Shown: positions 44,384 through 53,735 of the stretch, piece by piece
How the letters are laid out: each line of letters opens with the position of its first letter
How positions within the stretch are numbered: position 1 is the first letter of the stretch
DNA from: Brucella sp. BE17
GTDB taxonomy: Bacteria > Pseudomonadota > Alphaproteobacteria > Rhizobiales > Rhizobiaceae
Assembly: GCF_039545455.1 (NCBI RefSeq)
Contig: NZ_CP154468.1
Span: 496,001-560,000, forward strand
Length of the DNA stretch: 64,000 nucleotides
Direction: 5' to 3'
Position numbers and translations under genes: made by a program
The notes under the pieces: generated by a model
Database searches by the model: none
The model's input: the letters and a program-made list of their open reading frames with translations, nothing else
Told to the model about the DNA's origin: nothing

Positions 44384-45727
44384 TTTATGCAAGCTGGTGC
44401 ATGCAGAATTAATTCTAACTGGTCATTAAAATCCCAAACAACGGAGAGATAGGGTATCCGTAGGTTACTAAGCCCTATTTCGAGGATCGTAACGGTTAAT
44501 GGATTTATTCCAACACCATTGAACGCCGCGCTATCATCGCCAGGGCCGAGGCAGGTTTCCTTAACCAGAATGCTGGCCCGTCGGCCTGATGGAGCGGACA
44601 ATGGAAAATCGCAAAATTCCCATCACTCCGACCCGTTCCGCCAAAATCGATTGCGTCATAAGCCATCAGCGCATCAAGCAAGAGCAGGTTCTTGCATGTA
44701 GGGGGTGTCGAACCGAGCCACCACACTCCCCGCACTCTGCTTTTCGATAATATTATAGGGCTCGTTCAAGATATCCCAGCTGGCCGCATCATTGGGGGTG
44801 AGCACCAGCTCGCGCGTTGTGCAGGTAATGTCTACTGCTCTGGCGACCACGATCCGGTGAGCTTCGGCAGACGTTGCTTTGATGTGCAGGGTGCAGGCGT
44901 TGACGTAATCGCCGACAATCTTCTTTACGTCTATGGAGTTGCCAGGCGCATGCGAGCCGCATGCGGCAATCGTAACGGCCGAGCCCAAGCCTATCGCGCC
45001 GGTTTAGTCGGTCCCGACCACAATGTGACAGATTGTTCCTGCTAATTATGCAGGTAGGTCGCACTCGTGTGCATAACGATACTGCATTTTTTTTAAGGCT
45101 TGCAACGAACAGCAACCTTCACAGGGCAACAATTTCCTGCCTCGCCATTATTTACCGGGTTCAGCGGTGACGCCGAGCTAATAAGCCGGGCCGCCACAAA
45201 ACCTGGGTCGCGTATTTTCACTGCAACTCTTTGATACACCTGAATGATAATTATGTGGAGTATAGACTCTGAGTTGAAGCTTTTTTTATTGCTTGCGCAA
45301 GATTATCACTGGCGGCAATCAGTGATTGTTTCCGCCTTTACAGCAGAAATATTTTTAGCCAAATGACAACCAGGCCGTTCATAATTTCCAGTTTTACCAT
45401 CAGCGGCCATGGTTAGCGCCGCCTTTTCCCAGTCAGACAGTGCCGCGACAGCTTGCCCCCATATTTCCCCATCGACCCGCATTCGGCAAGCTGGGCGAGC
45501 AGATGGTGACAGTGAGCAATAACCGGCGTATGCACGTAAGCCTTGACCAGCTCAGCCTCTGCATCAGCATGCGTGTGCTATACTCGACTTGCATTTTTTG
45601 AGATGGTAGAGGTAACCATATTTGTATTCTCTACAGGTATTTAATCGGTAAATATTTGTCGTTTAAGGTTTAGTAATACTCAATGGCGCTCATGCGCCAT
45701 TGAGTTGTAAGTCAGGAAATCTACTGT
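44384..45727. other. Gene-poor stretch with possible decayed ORFs
   Basis: 1.3 kb without a recognisable gene. Frames on the minus strand at 44674-44988 (104 codons, containing VGDYVNACTLHIKATSAEAH) and 44505-44735 have protein-like composition but no ribosome site or known family. A third fragment is listed separately at 45306. The stretch reads like old, frameshifted coding DNA. No insertion-sequence ends, tRNA or repeats were seen. Confidence 0.45.
45306..45482 (-). pseudogene. Possible remnant of a small unknown gene
   Basis: 58 codons reading WGQAVAALSDWEKAALTMAA and CHLAKNISAV, with protein-like composition. An upstream stretch in another frame (ELVKAYVHTPVIAHCHHLLA, about 45483-45570) looks like a continuation after a frameshift. 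No ribosome site precedes the ATG. Family unknown. Confidence 0.25.
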
Positions 45728-46324
45728 CTACTGTGCAGGAGCAGGCGTCGTTGTGCCGGTTGCAGGTGTTTCAGGTGCGGTTGCTTCAGGTTCGTTTGCG
45801 GCATTGGGGTCTGCGACACCCTGCGGAAAGTGCTTCGACCGGTCAAACTCAGGAGCGCTATCCAACTGCTCCTTAGATGTGGTTAGAACCAGCCATGTGT
45901 TGCCATCGCTACGCGTAGCGAGTTGCATGACGTCTGGGCTAACGGCGACGTCTTTTTCGCCGATACCAAGGAACCCGCCAACACCGATAACAGCGGCTTC
46001 GACTTTGCCTTCAGTGCTTATTATCAGATCATTGAGTTTGCCGATTGACTGAGCGTCGGTGGCGTCACTTTCATAAACGCTTTGACCAATGAAGCTGGAT
46101 ACCAGAACCTGCCCATCTTTTGCTTCTAAGAAGCCAATTGTATTTGCCTCAGCGCCCTCTGTTGATGCTGCACCGAACATGTTCTTGGTGGCAACGGGCA
46201 TTTCCTGTTGGGCTGGTGCCTCTGTCGCTGGCATCGGTGCGGTATCCGGCGACGCCGTTTGCGCAAGTGCTGGCACGCTTATTACGAGTGCACACGCCGC
46301 TGTCAGAAGTGTAGTTTTGACCAT
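45728..46324 (-). CDS. Exported PRC-barrel domain protein
   Basis: 198 residues from the ATG with GAGAGGAG upstream. There is a signal peptide ending at ALA-Q (about residue 22), a Pro/Ala/Glu-rich linker, and one PRC-barrel domain at about 72-145 (VLVSSFIGQSVYESDATD, IGKLNDLIISTEGKVEAAVIG). It closes with another low-complexity tail rich in Ala, Pro and Thr. Such proteins are common in Brucella and rhizobia as periplasmic or envelope proteins of unknown role. It stands alone between two gene-poor stretches. Confidence 0.85.
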   Translation of the reverse strand: MVKTTLLTAACALVISVPALAQTASPDTAPMPATEAPAQQEMPVATKNMFGAASTEGAEANTIGFLEAKDGQVLVSSFIGQSVYESDATDAQSIGKLNDLIISTEGKVEAAVIGVGGFLGIGEKDVAVSPDVMQLATRSDGNTWLVLTTSKEQLDSAPEFDRSKHFPQGVADPNAANEPEATAPETPATGTTTPAPAQ

Positions 46325-47403
46325 TACAATTCTCCTCTCTGCATGAATGTTCACTTATTGAACTCGTAAGGCCTATGATCGTTCCAATTTTGTTAAGTAG
46401 GTATGAAAGTCTATGTCTTGGCTGCGCTTGATGACGGCCTTACATTTTTGTCGCTAAGCCCGGTGTAACGATCAGCTATCCGGCTGGTTATGCCGGTCCC
46501 GTGACGACACCCAGCGCCACATGCGATAGCAGAGGCGAGATTGTGGTTATCTGAGCGCCCAATGAGAAATGAGGCTAGAGGATGGTGAAACGCAAAGGCG
46601 CTGGCAGCTTGAATTGCTGTTTGCCGTTTTAAGTTAGACTGGATGTGGACGACGGCCTGCCCGGTTCTCGCGGCGAATGGGTGACCATCTCAACCATATT
46701 ACAGTGCCGGTAAGATTGGCGCCGCGATATGGCAGCAGGCTAAAAATCATCATCGCAAACTCCGTAGAATGTGCACGCTACCATACGGCACGCTGAATGT
46801 TTCTATTTTGGTTTATTGTAGAGACTGTGGCGGAGCATCACCCTTGAGACGAAATTGATTTAGTTAAGAAGAGGATTTTCGGCTCATTATAGCTCCATCA
46901 AAGGAAGCGAAGATGAGACAGAAATCTGTGCCGCAGACATCTACTTCCTAAAAGACGATCAGGAGTGCTAAAGCGCATTTTTCCTCATGGGGCGGCCAAT
47001 TTGCGGCTCTAAACTTTCATCATCGCGACCTACCTTTGGGCATCAGCAGCCTTGGCGGCCGAATATAAAGAACAAACCTTCCGTACCAATCAATGTACGA
47101 AGCGACGGTATCACCCTTGCGGAAATATGCTCCCGACACGCCGCCAGCGGCCAGAATAGGCGAGCGGTCCGGGCGGGTTATCTGTTTTTCGCTTTCCATG
47201 CGTGCTGTGCGCCAGTGGCATATCGTGTCGGCTCGCCGCCTATAGTCGTGGGACAGCTCCGGATTTAGGCAATGAGGGGCCGGGAAGCGGATGAAAATTT
47301 CATATACAGAATAATTTGACATTATCATATATGACTTAAAGATATAAACATTTCTTTATGTTCTCTTGACAATCTGCGTCAGATGCTGGAAGTTCACCAT
47401 GCC
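46325..47403. other. Gene-free stretch before the cobalamin riboswitch
   Basis: About 1.1 kb with no supportable gene. Frames of 90-100 codons at 46987-47328 on both strands lack start signals and family resemblance. The AT-rich part at 47300-47390 should contain the promoter of the riboswitch transcript; a TTGACA occurs at 47367 but without a good -10 partner. Confidence 0.5.
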
Positions 47404-47586
47404 TAGGTTCTCCGGTGGTCGTTTGCGACACGCCGGGGCTAAGAGGGAAGTCGGTGCCCCGTCCCATTCGGGAAAGCCGGCGCTGCCCCCGCAACTGTAA
47501 GCGGCAAGCTTATGTCCACAATGTCACTGGGGTTTTTCCTGGGAAGACGGACCAGAGCAATAGCCGTGAGCCAGGAGACCTGCCTT
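47404..47586 (+). ncRNA. Cobalamin riboswitch (aptamer)
   Basis: Conserved elements occur in order: GGTTCTCCGGTGGTC at the 5' side, TAAGAGGGAAGTCGGTG, the core GCGCTGCCCCCGCAACTGTA (47480-47499), GGGAAGACGG, and the B12-box GAGCCAGGAGACCTGCC ending at about 47584. This is the full adenosyl/hydroxocobalamin aptamer arrangement. Binding of cobalamin normally switches the downstream gene off. It precedes mesX by about 115 nt, so the mesXD operon should be made only when cobalamin is scarce. Confidence 0.95.
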
Positions 47587-47657
47587 GGTGAAATAACGTC
47601 CACGGGCGGGGTGTCCCGGTGTGCCGTAGCGAAGGCCGCGTAGCGGTATGTATCGCT

Positions 47658-47699
47658 ATGAGTTCGCTGACCCATGCCCCCAACTCATCGGGGTGAGCC
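47658..47699 (+). promoter_or_regulatory. Probable riboswitch expression platform sequestering the mesX ribosome site
   Basis: The mesX Shine-Dalgarno GGGGTGAG (47690-47697) can pair with CCCC (47678-47681) or through CTCA/TGAG. An upstream ATGAGT (47658-47663) is exactly complementary to ACTCAT (47683-47688) and would break the CTCA/TGAG pairing. The alternatives suggest translational control. Confidence 0.5.
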
Positions 47700-48749
47700 A
47701 TGTCTCAAACTGCAATTTCAGTCGCCACCAAGGGCAAGCCAGCCGTCGATCGCCAGCGGATCGCGATGCGTCACGCTTTTACGTTCTGCCTCAAGAGCCA
47801 TCGTTTTGATGAGAACTATCATCCCGCAGACAATACGCGTATCACGACGAATTTCGCTAATTTGGCCAGAGGGGAGAACCGCCAGGAGAACCTCCGTAAC
47901 ACCTTGAAGATGATTGACAATCGTTTCAACGCTCTGGCGCATTGGGATAATCCCAAAGGCGATCGTTATTCTGTAGAACTCGAAATCATTTCGGTCGAGA
48001 TGAATATTGATGCGGAAGACAATCAGGATGCTTTCCCACTGATTGAAATCTTGCAAACGAATATCGTCGATCGGAAGACAAATCAACGCGTCGAAGGCAT
48101 CGTAGGGAATAATTTCTCTTCGTATGTTCGAGATTATGACTTCAGCGTCGTGCTGCCCGAATACAATAAGGGGCGCCCCGCATTCAGCGCTCCGGATGAC
48201 TTCGGCGATCTGCATGGAAAACTGTTCAAATGTTTTCTCAATTCCCATGCTTACAAAGAGCATTTTCGTAAGCCGCCGGTCATATGCTTGAGTGCATCCA
48301 GCAGCAAGACGTATCACCGCATTGGAAATCACCATCCCGTATTGGGTGTTGAATATCAGCAGAATGAATTATCTTCGACGGACCAGTACTTTCAAAAAAT
48401 GGGGCTGCAGGTTCGCTTCTTCATGCCGCCGAACAGTGTTGCGCCTTTCGCTTTCTATTTTGTTGGCGATCTCCTCAATGACTACACTAATCTTGAGCTT
48501 ATCGGCACAATCAGCACGATGGAAACTTTTCAGAAAATCTATCGGCCTGAGATTTACAACGCCAATTCCGTAGCTGGGTATCGCTTTCAGCCAAGTCTAA
48601 AGCATGAGGACTATTCACTAACACGCGTGGTCTATGATCGCGAAGAGCGTGGCCGGCTTGCTGTTGAGCAGGGAAAATTCGCTGAAGAGAACTTCATTAA
48701 ACCGTATAAGACCGTCCTTGAGCAGTGGTCTGCCAACTACACCCTTTGA
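47700..48749 (+). CDS. mesX: DUF1852 protein MesX, partner of MesD methionine synthase
   Basis: 349 residues, soluble, no signal peptide. The sequence (HAFTFCLKSHRFDENYHPAD, DYDFSVVLPEYNKGRP, ICLSASSSKTYHRIGNHHP) matches what I know as DUF1852, the family named MesX. MesX is needed for activity of the cobalamin- and folate-independent methionine synthase MesD, which also depends on oxygen; MesX's exact chemistry is not settled. It is controlled by the cobalamin riboswitch just upstream and followed by mesD after 26 bp. The identification rests on memory of the family and on this very characteristic arrangement. Confidence 0.85.
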   Translation: MSQTAISVATKGKPAVDRQRIAMRHAFTFCLKSHRFDENYHPADNTRITTNFANLARGENRQENLRNTLKMIDNRFNALAHWDNPKGDRYSVELEIISVEMNIDAEDNQDAFPLIEILQTNIVDRKTNQRVEGIVGNNFSSYVRDYDFSVVLPEYNKGRPAFSAPDDFGDLHGKLFKCFLNSHAYKEHFRKPPVICLSASSSKTYHRIGNHHPVLGVEYQQNELSSTDQYFQKMGLQVRFFMPPNSVAPFAFYFVGDLLNDYTNLELIGTISTMETFQKIYRPEIYNANSVAGYRFQPSLKHEDYSLTRVVYDREERGRLAVEQGKFAEENFIKPYKTVLEQWSANYTL

Positions 48750-48775
48750 CGAGCCAAAACAAAAGGTTGCCTATC

Positions 48776-49804
48776 ATGAAAAGACTATTGCCTACGTCGA
48801 CCGCCGGCAGTTTGCCAAAGCCTTCTTGGCTTGCAGAACCTGAAAAACTTTGGTCGCCTTGGAAGTTGCAGGATGATGAATTAATTGCGGGCAAGCAAGA
48901 TGCTCTGCGCTTGTCTTTGGACGATCAACAACAGGCTGGCATTGATATCGTCAGTGACGGCGAGCAAACGCGCCAGCATTTTGTAACGACGTTTATTGAG
49001 CACCTCGACGGGGTCGACTTTGAAAAGCGTGAAACGGTCAGAATCCGCAATCGTTACGATGCGAGTGTGCCGACGGTTGTTGGCGCTGTATCGCGTCCAA
49101 AGCCGGTTTTTGTCGAAGACGCTAAGTTCTTACGTCAGCAAACTCAGCAACCTATCAAATGGGCCTTGCCGGGACCTATGACTATGATCGATACGCTTTA
49201 TGATGCCCATTATAAAAGCCGTGAGAAACTGGCGTGGGAATTCGCAAGGATACTCAATGAAGAAGCCCGGGAACTGGAGGCTGCCGGCGTCGATATCATC
49301 CAGTTCGACGAACCGGCATTCAACGTCTTCTTTGATGAGGTCAATGATTGGGGTGTCGCTACCCTGGAGAGGGCAATTGAAGGTCTTAAGTGCGAAACTG
49401 CCATCCATATTTGCTATGGCTATGGCATTAAGGCCAACACTGATTGGAAAAAGACCCTGGGATCCGAGTGGCGTCAATATGAGGAATCCTTCCCCAAACT
49501 ACAAAAGTCGAATATCGACCTGATCTCGCTAGAGTGTCAGAACTCGCATGTTCCCATTGACCTTATTGAACTCCTTCGAGGCAAAAAGGTGATGGTAGGG
49601 GCCATCGACGTCGCAACTCAAACGGTTGAAACTCCGGAGGAAGTCGCCAGCACTTTGCGAAAGGCACTTCGGTTCGTTGATGCCGACAAGCTCTATCCAT
49701 GCACCAATTGCGGGATGGCTCCGCTACCTCGGAAAGTAGCTCGAGGCAAACTGGACGCTTTAAGTGCAGGTGCAGAAATCATCAGAAGAGAGCTTTCGGC
49801 CTAG
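48776..49804 (+). CDS. mesD: MesD-type core methionine synthase (MetE C-terminal-domain family)
   Basis: 342 residues from the ATG preceded by AAAGG; the frame runs further upstream into mesX. It corresponds to only the catalytic half of MetE: STAGSLPKPSW at the start, GPMTMIDTLYD, and zinc-binding residues in HICYGYG (His, Cys), ISLECQNSH (Glu) and CTNCGM (Cys). It lacks the N-terminal folate-binding half of MetE. The MesD family makes methionine from homocysteine without cobalamin or a folate methyl donor, with MesX. Riboswitch control agrees with it being a back-up for cobalamin-dependent MetH. Confidence 0.87.
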   Translation: MKRLLPTSTAGSLPKPSWLAEPEKLWSPWKLQDDELIAGKQDALRLSLDDQQQAGIDIVSDGEQTRQHFVTTFIEHLDGVDFEKRETVRIRNRYDASVPTVVGAVSRPKPVFVEDAKFLRQQTQQPIKWALPGPMTMIDTLYDAHYKSREKLAWEFARILNEEARELEAAGVDIIQFDEPAFNVFFDEVNDWGVATLERAIEGLKCETAIHICYGYGIKANTDWKKTLGSEWRQYEESFPKLQKSNIDLISLECQNSHVPIDLIELLRGKKVMVGAIDVATQTVETPEEVASTLRKALRFVDADKLYPCTNCGMAPLPRKVARGKLDALSAGAEIIRRELSA

Positions 49805-49842
49805 TTCTGGCCGAGCAGCGGGAGTCAGACATGAACATGCTA

Positions 49843-49861
49843 GACCACCGCTTCGGTGGTC
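49843..49861 (+). other. Short perfect hairpin after mesD
   Basis: GACCACCG pairs with CGGTGGTC around a CTT loop, 38 nt past the mesD stop. It lacks a T-run and may stabilise the mRNA end. Confidence 0.45.
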
Positions 49862-49913
49862 TTGAGCGTCAGCAGTACGCAAACGACACTTGTTTTCTGC
49901 GTTAATCTTGAAA

Positions 49914-49945
49914 GCTTGTGTTTTCATGCTTTTGAAAACACAAGC
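49914..49945 (+). terminator. Hairpin terminator of the mesXD operon
   Basis: GCTTGTGTTTTCA pairs perfectly (13 bp) with TGAAAACACAAGC around a 6-nt loop. The sequence after it is only moderately T-rich. Confidence 0.6.
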
Positions 49946-50020
49946 CACTTCTGTGTCTATACATTGATGCTGGGCCAGGAGGATACATCTATAACGTCTG
50001 GACCTCAGAGCCAGATCGCT

Positions 50021-51463
50021 TCATCCTAAATCCGATACACCAGATGCGGGGACTGAACACCTAGGCCCGACTTGGAACCGCGCCCGTATCTCTTCGAAGA
50101 TCCTGACCCAGCTTCTTGCGCCGCGGCGAAGGCGCTCACTATCGTAGCGCTCATCAGGAGCGTGGATAGCATCGCTAGGCAGAATAAAGCCGATAACCAC
50201 GCATTCCGTTTGCAAGGCCTCGCTGAGCTGTTCGACCAAGGGGATGGCGCCACCTGTACCGCGTAGAATGACCGGCGTTTCCCATTCCTTCTCAAGCCCC
50301 CGGGTCGCAGCCTTTAAATAGGGGCTGTGCTGCGACAGTATGACTGCGGAACTGCCGCCCTGGCCCTCGAACTCGACATGGCAACTCTCCGGCACCATCC
50401 GTTCGACATGGCTGCGGAACCGCTGGCGGATCATTTCTGGCGTTTGGCCGGCGACCAGCCGGAAGGACAGCCGTGTGGTTGCCGCCCCCGGCAGGACGGA
50501 GCGTTCACCCGGTCCCTGATTGCCACCGGTAATGCCGTTTATATCGACGGTCGGGCGACCCCACATGGCTTCGATCGGCGAGTAGCCTTCCTCAACGATG
50601 CCTCCGGCGAGGTCGACATCGGCGAAGAGTTCCGGTTGCTGGGATAACTCCTGCCACTGGTGACGTATGGCGTCGGGGATGTCGCACACCCCATCATAGA
50701 AGCCGTCTATGGCAACACGCCCCTTGTCGTCATGCAGGCTTGTGAGGATAGTACTCAGAACTCTGATCGGGTTCACGGCGACCGCACCGTAATGCCCCGA
50801 ATGAAGGTCTGGATTTGGGGCAGAGATCGTAACACGTTCGTGGACGAGGCCCTTGAGCTGGGTCGTGATAGCAGGTTGCTCCGCCGACCACATCTCTGCA
50901 TCACAAATGAAGGCAACATCGCAGGCGAGGTCTTCTCGGTATGCACTGATGAAATCCGGCAAGCTCGGCGATCCACATTCTTCCTCGCCTTCCAGCATGA
51001 CAATGACGTCTGCGGGAAATTCACCATTCACACTTTTCCATGCCCGCAATGCTTCGATGAAGGTCCAGAGTTGGCTCTTGCTGTCGGAGGTGCCGCGCCC
51101 ATAGAATCTGTCGAGGCCATCCTCTTTGATGACAGTCGGCGCAAAGGGCGTGTGTGTCCACTGGCCGAGATCACCCACGGGCTGTACATCGTAGTGCCCG
51201 TAGAACAACAGGCGCGGCTTGTTGTCGGTTAAAGCTTTGGAGGAGCGGGCGAGAACCACGGGATGCCCCTTCGTCTCGATCACATTAGCCGCTAGCCCAA
51301 TGGTTGAAAGCTCCTGTCGCAGCCATTCCGCCGCCCTCGATATCCCTTCTCCGCTGGAAGGCTCGCTTGAGATCGACGGGATCGAAACCAGCTCAAGAAG
51401 CTTGCCTAGAGTGATATCAAACTTCTCGTCGATATCCCGCAGCACGTTTTCTGTCTTTGGCAC
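50021..51463 (-). CDS. M20-family dipeptidase
   Basis: 480 residues. Di-metal M20 motifs: LLFYGHYDVQPVG (His, Asp), FYGRGTSDSKSQLW (bridging Asp), LEGEEECGSPSL (catalytic Glu-Glu), CDAEMWS (Asp) and a C-terminal ligand in DAIHAPDER. The dimerisation domain is present in the middle, so the protein is full length. Related enzymes (carnosinase/CNDP2-like) cleave dipeptides such as Cys-Gly. It lies 40 bp after a cystathionine beta-lyase-like gene on the same strand. A dipeptide containing a sulfur amino acid is therefore an attractive substrate. Confidence 0.88.
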   Translation of the reverse strand: MPKTENVLRDIDEKFDITLGKLLELVSIPSISSEPSSGEGISRAAEWLRQELSTIGLAANVIETKGHPVVLARSSKALTDNKPRLLFYGHYDVQPVGDLGQWTHTPFAPTVIKEDGLDRFYGRGTSDSKSQLWTFIEALRAWKSVNGEFPADVIVMLEGEEECGSPSLPDFISAYREDLACDVAFICDAEMWSAEQPAITTQLKGLVHERVTISAPNPDLHSGHYGAVAVNPIRVLSTILTSLHDDKGRVAIDGFYDGVCDIPDAIRHQWQELSQQPELFADVDLAGGIVEEGYSPIEAMWGRPTVDINGITGGNQGPGERSVLPGAATTRLSFRLVAGQTPEMIRQRFRSHVERMVPESCHVEFEGQGGSSAVILSQHSPYLKAATRGLEKEWETPVILRGTGGAIPLVEQLSEALQTECVVIGFILPSDAIHAPDERYDSERLRRGARSWVRIFEEIRARFQVGPRCSVPASGVSDLG

Positions 51464-51503
51464 GCCTTTTCCTTCCTCGACTCCTGAACGATTTTTTCCG
51501 ATA

Positions 51504-52718
51504 TCAGCCGTGATGGACCGTTTTTAGCGAAGCCGCATTTGCAGACTCGACGGTCCTGGCTTCGAGGGAGGCGAGCAAGCGCTCCACGTCCGCCCAGAGC
51601 TCGACTTCATCCTCCAGTCCGATGCTGAGGCGCAGGATGACGTCCGGACTGTTCCAAGCGGTGGCACTGCGAGAGCCAGCAATGGACATAGGGGCTGCGA
51701 GGCTCCGCGTGCCACCCCAGGAAGCGCCGATGGCAAAGGTCTTCAACGCGTCGAGAGACGCAGCGACGTGGATTGATGCCGCTTCCGTGAAAACAATGCT
51801 GAAAACACCGCTGGAGCCGAGGAAATCTCGCTTCCAAAGCTCATGGTCAGGGAAGGTTTCTAAGGCTGGATGAAGCACCTGCGTCACGAGAGGGTGGCCT
51901 TCGATCCTGCGCGCGAAATCGAGCGCAACACGCTCCGAATGGCGCAGGCGCACGCTGAGCGTCTCGAAGCCGCGAAGCACAAGCGAAGCGTCGTCCGGCG
52001 AAACACCGATGCCCATACGGCCTATCAGCGAACGGATCGGCGTGATCAGGGCGGTATCCCGCACTGTGATAGAGCCCATAAGCACATCGGAATGGCCCGA
52101 TACGAACTTGGTAAGCGCTTCGGTGACGATATCTGCGCCATGCTGGAGCGGCTTGAAATTGAGTGGTGTCGCCCAGGTATTATCGACACCGACCAGAGCG
52201 CCATGCTCATGAGCTATGGCCGCGATCTTTGGCAGATCGAGGATTTCCATCGTTGTCGAACCGGGGCTTTCACACCAGACGATCCGGGTCTTTTTTCGTA
52301 TCTTGGAGGTGACATCCTCCAATGATCGGGGATTGAAGAATTCGACATCCACACCGAGGCGATGCAAATCTGTCTGCGCCAGATCGCGCATCGGCGGATA
52401 TGCGGTGTCGGCGATCAAAATGTGATCGCCGGCTGCCAGGAATGGAAGAACAGCCAATGCATTGGCTGCTTGCCCAGACGGGGTCAGAAATGTCCAGGCT
52501 CCGCCTTCAAGGCTTGTCAGTTTGGCTTCGAGCGTGCGCGTGGTCGGCGTACCGTAGAGGCCGTAAGAATAGCCCTCGCGTCCACGTTCGCCGCGCGATG
52601 CATAGGCCACAGCATCCTTGAAGACGATCGTCGAGGCACGATGGACGCCAACGCCGAGCGGCGTGAAACCGTCCGTCGGTACTTCGGGCGTGAGGACGCA
52701 TTGGGTGAGATCGCTCAT
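51504..52718 (-). CDS. metC: Cystathionine beta-lyase-like PLP enzyme
   Basis: 404 residues of the Cys/Met-metabolism PLP family: YGTPTTRTLEAKL, the PLP-stacking Tyr region, WCESPGSTTMEI, GVDNTWATPL and the Schiff-base lysine in EALTKFVSGHSD, followed by SLVLRGFETLSVR. MetC-type enzymes cleave the C-S bond of cystathionine, cystine or S-substituted cysteines to a thiol, pyruvate and ammonia. It is divergent from the LysR gene and next to a dipeptidase and a polar amino-acid importer, not methionine-biosynthetic genes. A salvage role is more likely than biosynthesis. Confidence 0.88.
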   Translation of the reverse strand: MSDLTQCVLTPEVPTDGFTPLGVGVHRASTIVFKDAVAYASRGERGREGYSYGLYGTPTTRTLEAKLTSLEGGAWTFLTPSGQAANALAVLPFLAAGDHILIADTAYPPMRDLAQTDLHRLGVDVEFFNPRSLEDVTSKIRKKTRIVWCESPGSTTMEILDLPKIAAIAHEHGALVGVDNTWATPLNFKPLQHGADIVTEALTKFVSGHSDVLMGSITVRDTALITPIRSLIGRMGIGVSPDDASLVLRGFETLSVRLRHSERVALDFARRIEGHPLVTQVLHPALETFPDHELWKRDFLGSSGVFSIVFTEAASIHVAASLDALKTFAIGASWGGTRSLAAPMSIAGSRSATAWNSPDVILRLSIGLEDEVELWADVERLLASLEARTVESANAASLKTVHHG

Positions 52719-52828
52719 GGAAAAGCCTTTCGGAAGAAACGGGGCACGCTTGCGGAATCCAATTCCGAAACGAGCGATTCTGTGCTACTGCTATTCGCTG
52801 AAGTAATTGATGATGTAGGGGGAAGCCG
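52719..52828. promoter_or_regulatory. Divergent metC-like/LysR promoter region
   Basis: 110 bp between the two starts, as usual for a LysR regulator and its target. The imperfect repeat around GGAATCCAATTCCGA (52755-52769) has dyad symmetry and could be a LysR box. GGGGGAAG precedes the LysR GTG start. Confidence 0.5.
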
Positions 52829-53704
52829 GTGAACCTGAGACAAGTAGAAGTCTTCAGGGTAGTGATGACGAATGGTACGACGGCACGCGCCGCCGAGGTA
52901 CTGCATGTCTCCCAACCTGCCGTCAGCAAGATGATCCAGGAGCTGGAGCGTTCGATTGGCTTCGACCTTTTCAAGCGGATCAAGGGGCGATTGCATCCGA
53001 CCCAGGAGGGTCAGTTGTTTTTCCGGGAGGTCGAACAGGCCTTTCTGGGATTGAGCCATCTTCGCGGTGCGGCTGCCCGCATTCGGGATTACGGTTCCGG
53101 CGAAATCAGGATCGCTTGCCTTTCCGCCCTGTCGACCAATGTCCTGCCTCGCGCTCTTCACGCCTTCATGCAGGCCCACCCGAATATCGCGGTTACATTC
53201 CAGGCACGTATGTCGTCCAACGTGCGGGACCTCGTGGCATCCGGCCAGTTTGACCTCGGGGTGGTTGCGGACGAAATCGACCGAACCGGCGTCGAGGTCG
53301 AGGAGTTCGTCCAGTTCCGCGTGGCCGTCGCGTTGCCCAAAGGACATCCGCTCGAAGCCCTCGATGTCATCCGACCGGCCGATCTTGCGGGGCAGGCCTT
53401 TGTGGCGCTCGCTCCAGAAGACACGACCCGTCGCGAAGCAGAGATTGCCTTCGCAAAAGAAGGCGTGGCTGTTCGCACGGTGATGGAGACGCCGTACTCG
53501 ACGACGATCTGCGCTATGGTGGCTGCGGGTATCGGCGTCGGCCTCGTCAACCCGTTGACGGCGGAACCTTACGAAGGCCACGGATTGACACTTCGGCCTT
53601 TCGAGCCAGCACTTCACTTCCGAACACTTCTTATCACTCCCCCTAATCGTCTTTCGTCCGCAATTCTGGAGGACTTCATCCGAGTGCTGCGTGAAGCGAT
53701 CTGA
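52829..53704 (+). CDS. LysR-family transcriptional regulator
   Basis: 291 residues. An N-terminal helix-turn-helix (FRVVMTNGTTARAAEVLHVS, then QPAVSKMIQELE) is joined to a two-lobe effector domain (GEIRIACLSALSTNVLPRAL, FDLGVVADEID). The sequence style resembles the CysB/GcvA-like regulators of amino-acid transport. It is divergent from metC-like and convergent with the importer operon, so it may control both. The effector could be a cysteine derivative. Confidence 0.92.
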   Translation: MNLRQVEVFRVVMTNGTTARAAEVLHVSQPAVSKMIQELERSIGFDLFKRIKGRLHPTQEGQLFFREVEQAFLGLSHLRGAAARIRDYGSGEIRIACLSALSTNVLPRALHAFMQAHPNIAVTFQARMSSNVRDLVASGQFDLGVVADEIDRTGVEVEEFVQFRVAVALPKGHPLEALDVIRPADLAGQAFVALAPEDTTRREAEIAFAKEGVAVRTVMETPYSTTICAMVAAGIGVGLVNPLTAEPYEGHGLTLRPFEPALHFRTLLITPPNRLSSAILEDFIRVLREAI

Positions 53705-53735
53705 GTGCATTCCCATTTTCATAGTCATGCCCGCC

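Noticed and set aside
47020..47328. Possible small gene upstream of the cobalamin riboswitch
   Set aside because: About 100 codons without a ribosome site or family, and frames exist on both strands, as expected by chance.
47367..47400. TTGACA as -35 box of the riboswitch promoter
   Set aside because: No acceptable -10 hexamer at 16-18 nt spacing, so it was not called as a promoter.
7921..49945. Hairpins and palindromes as part of a CRISPR array or dispersed repeat family
   Set aside because: The hairpins differ in sequence and none recurs with regular spacing; they are terminators or operators.
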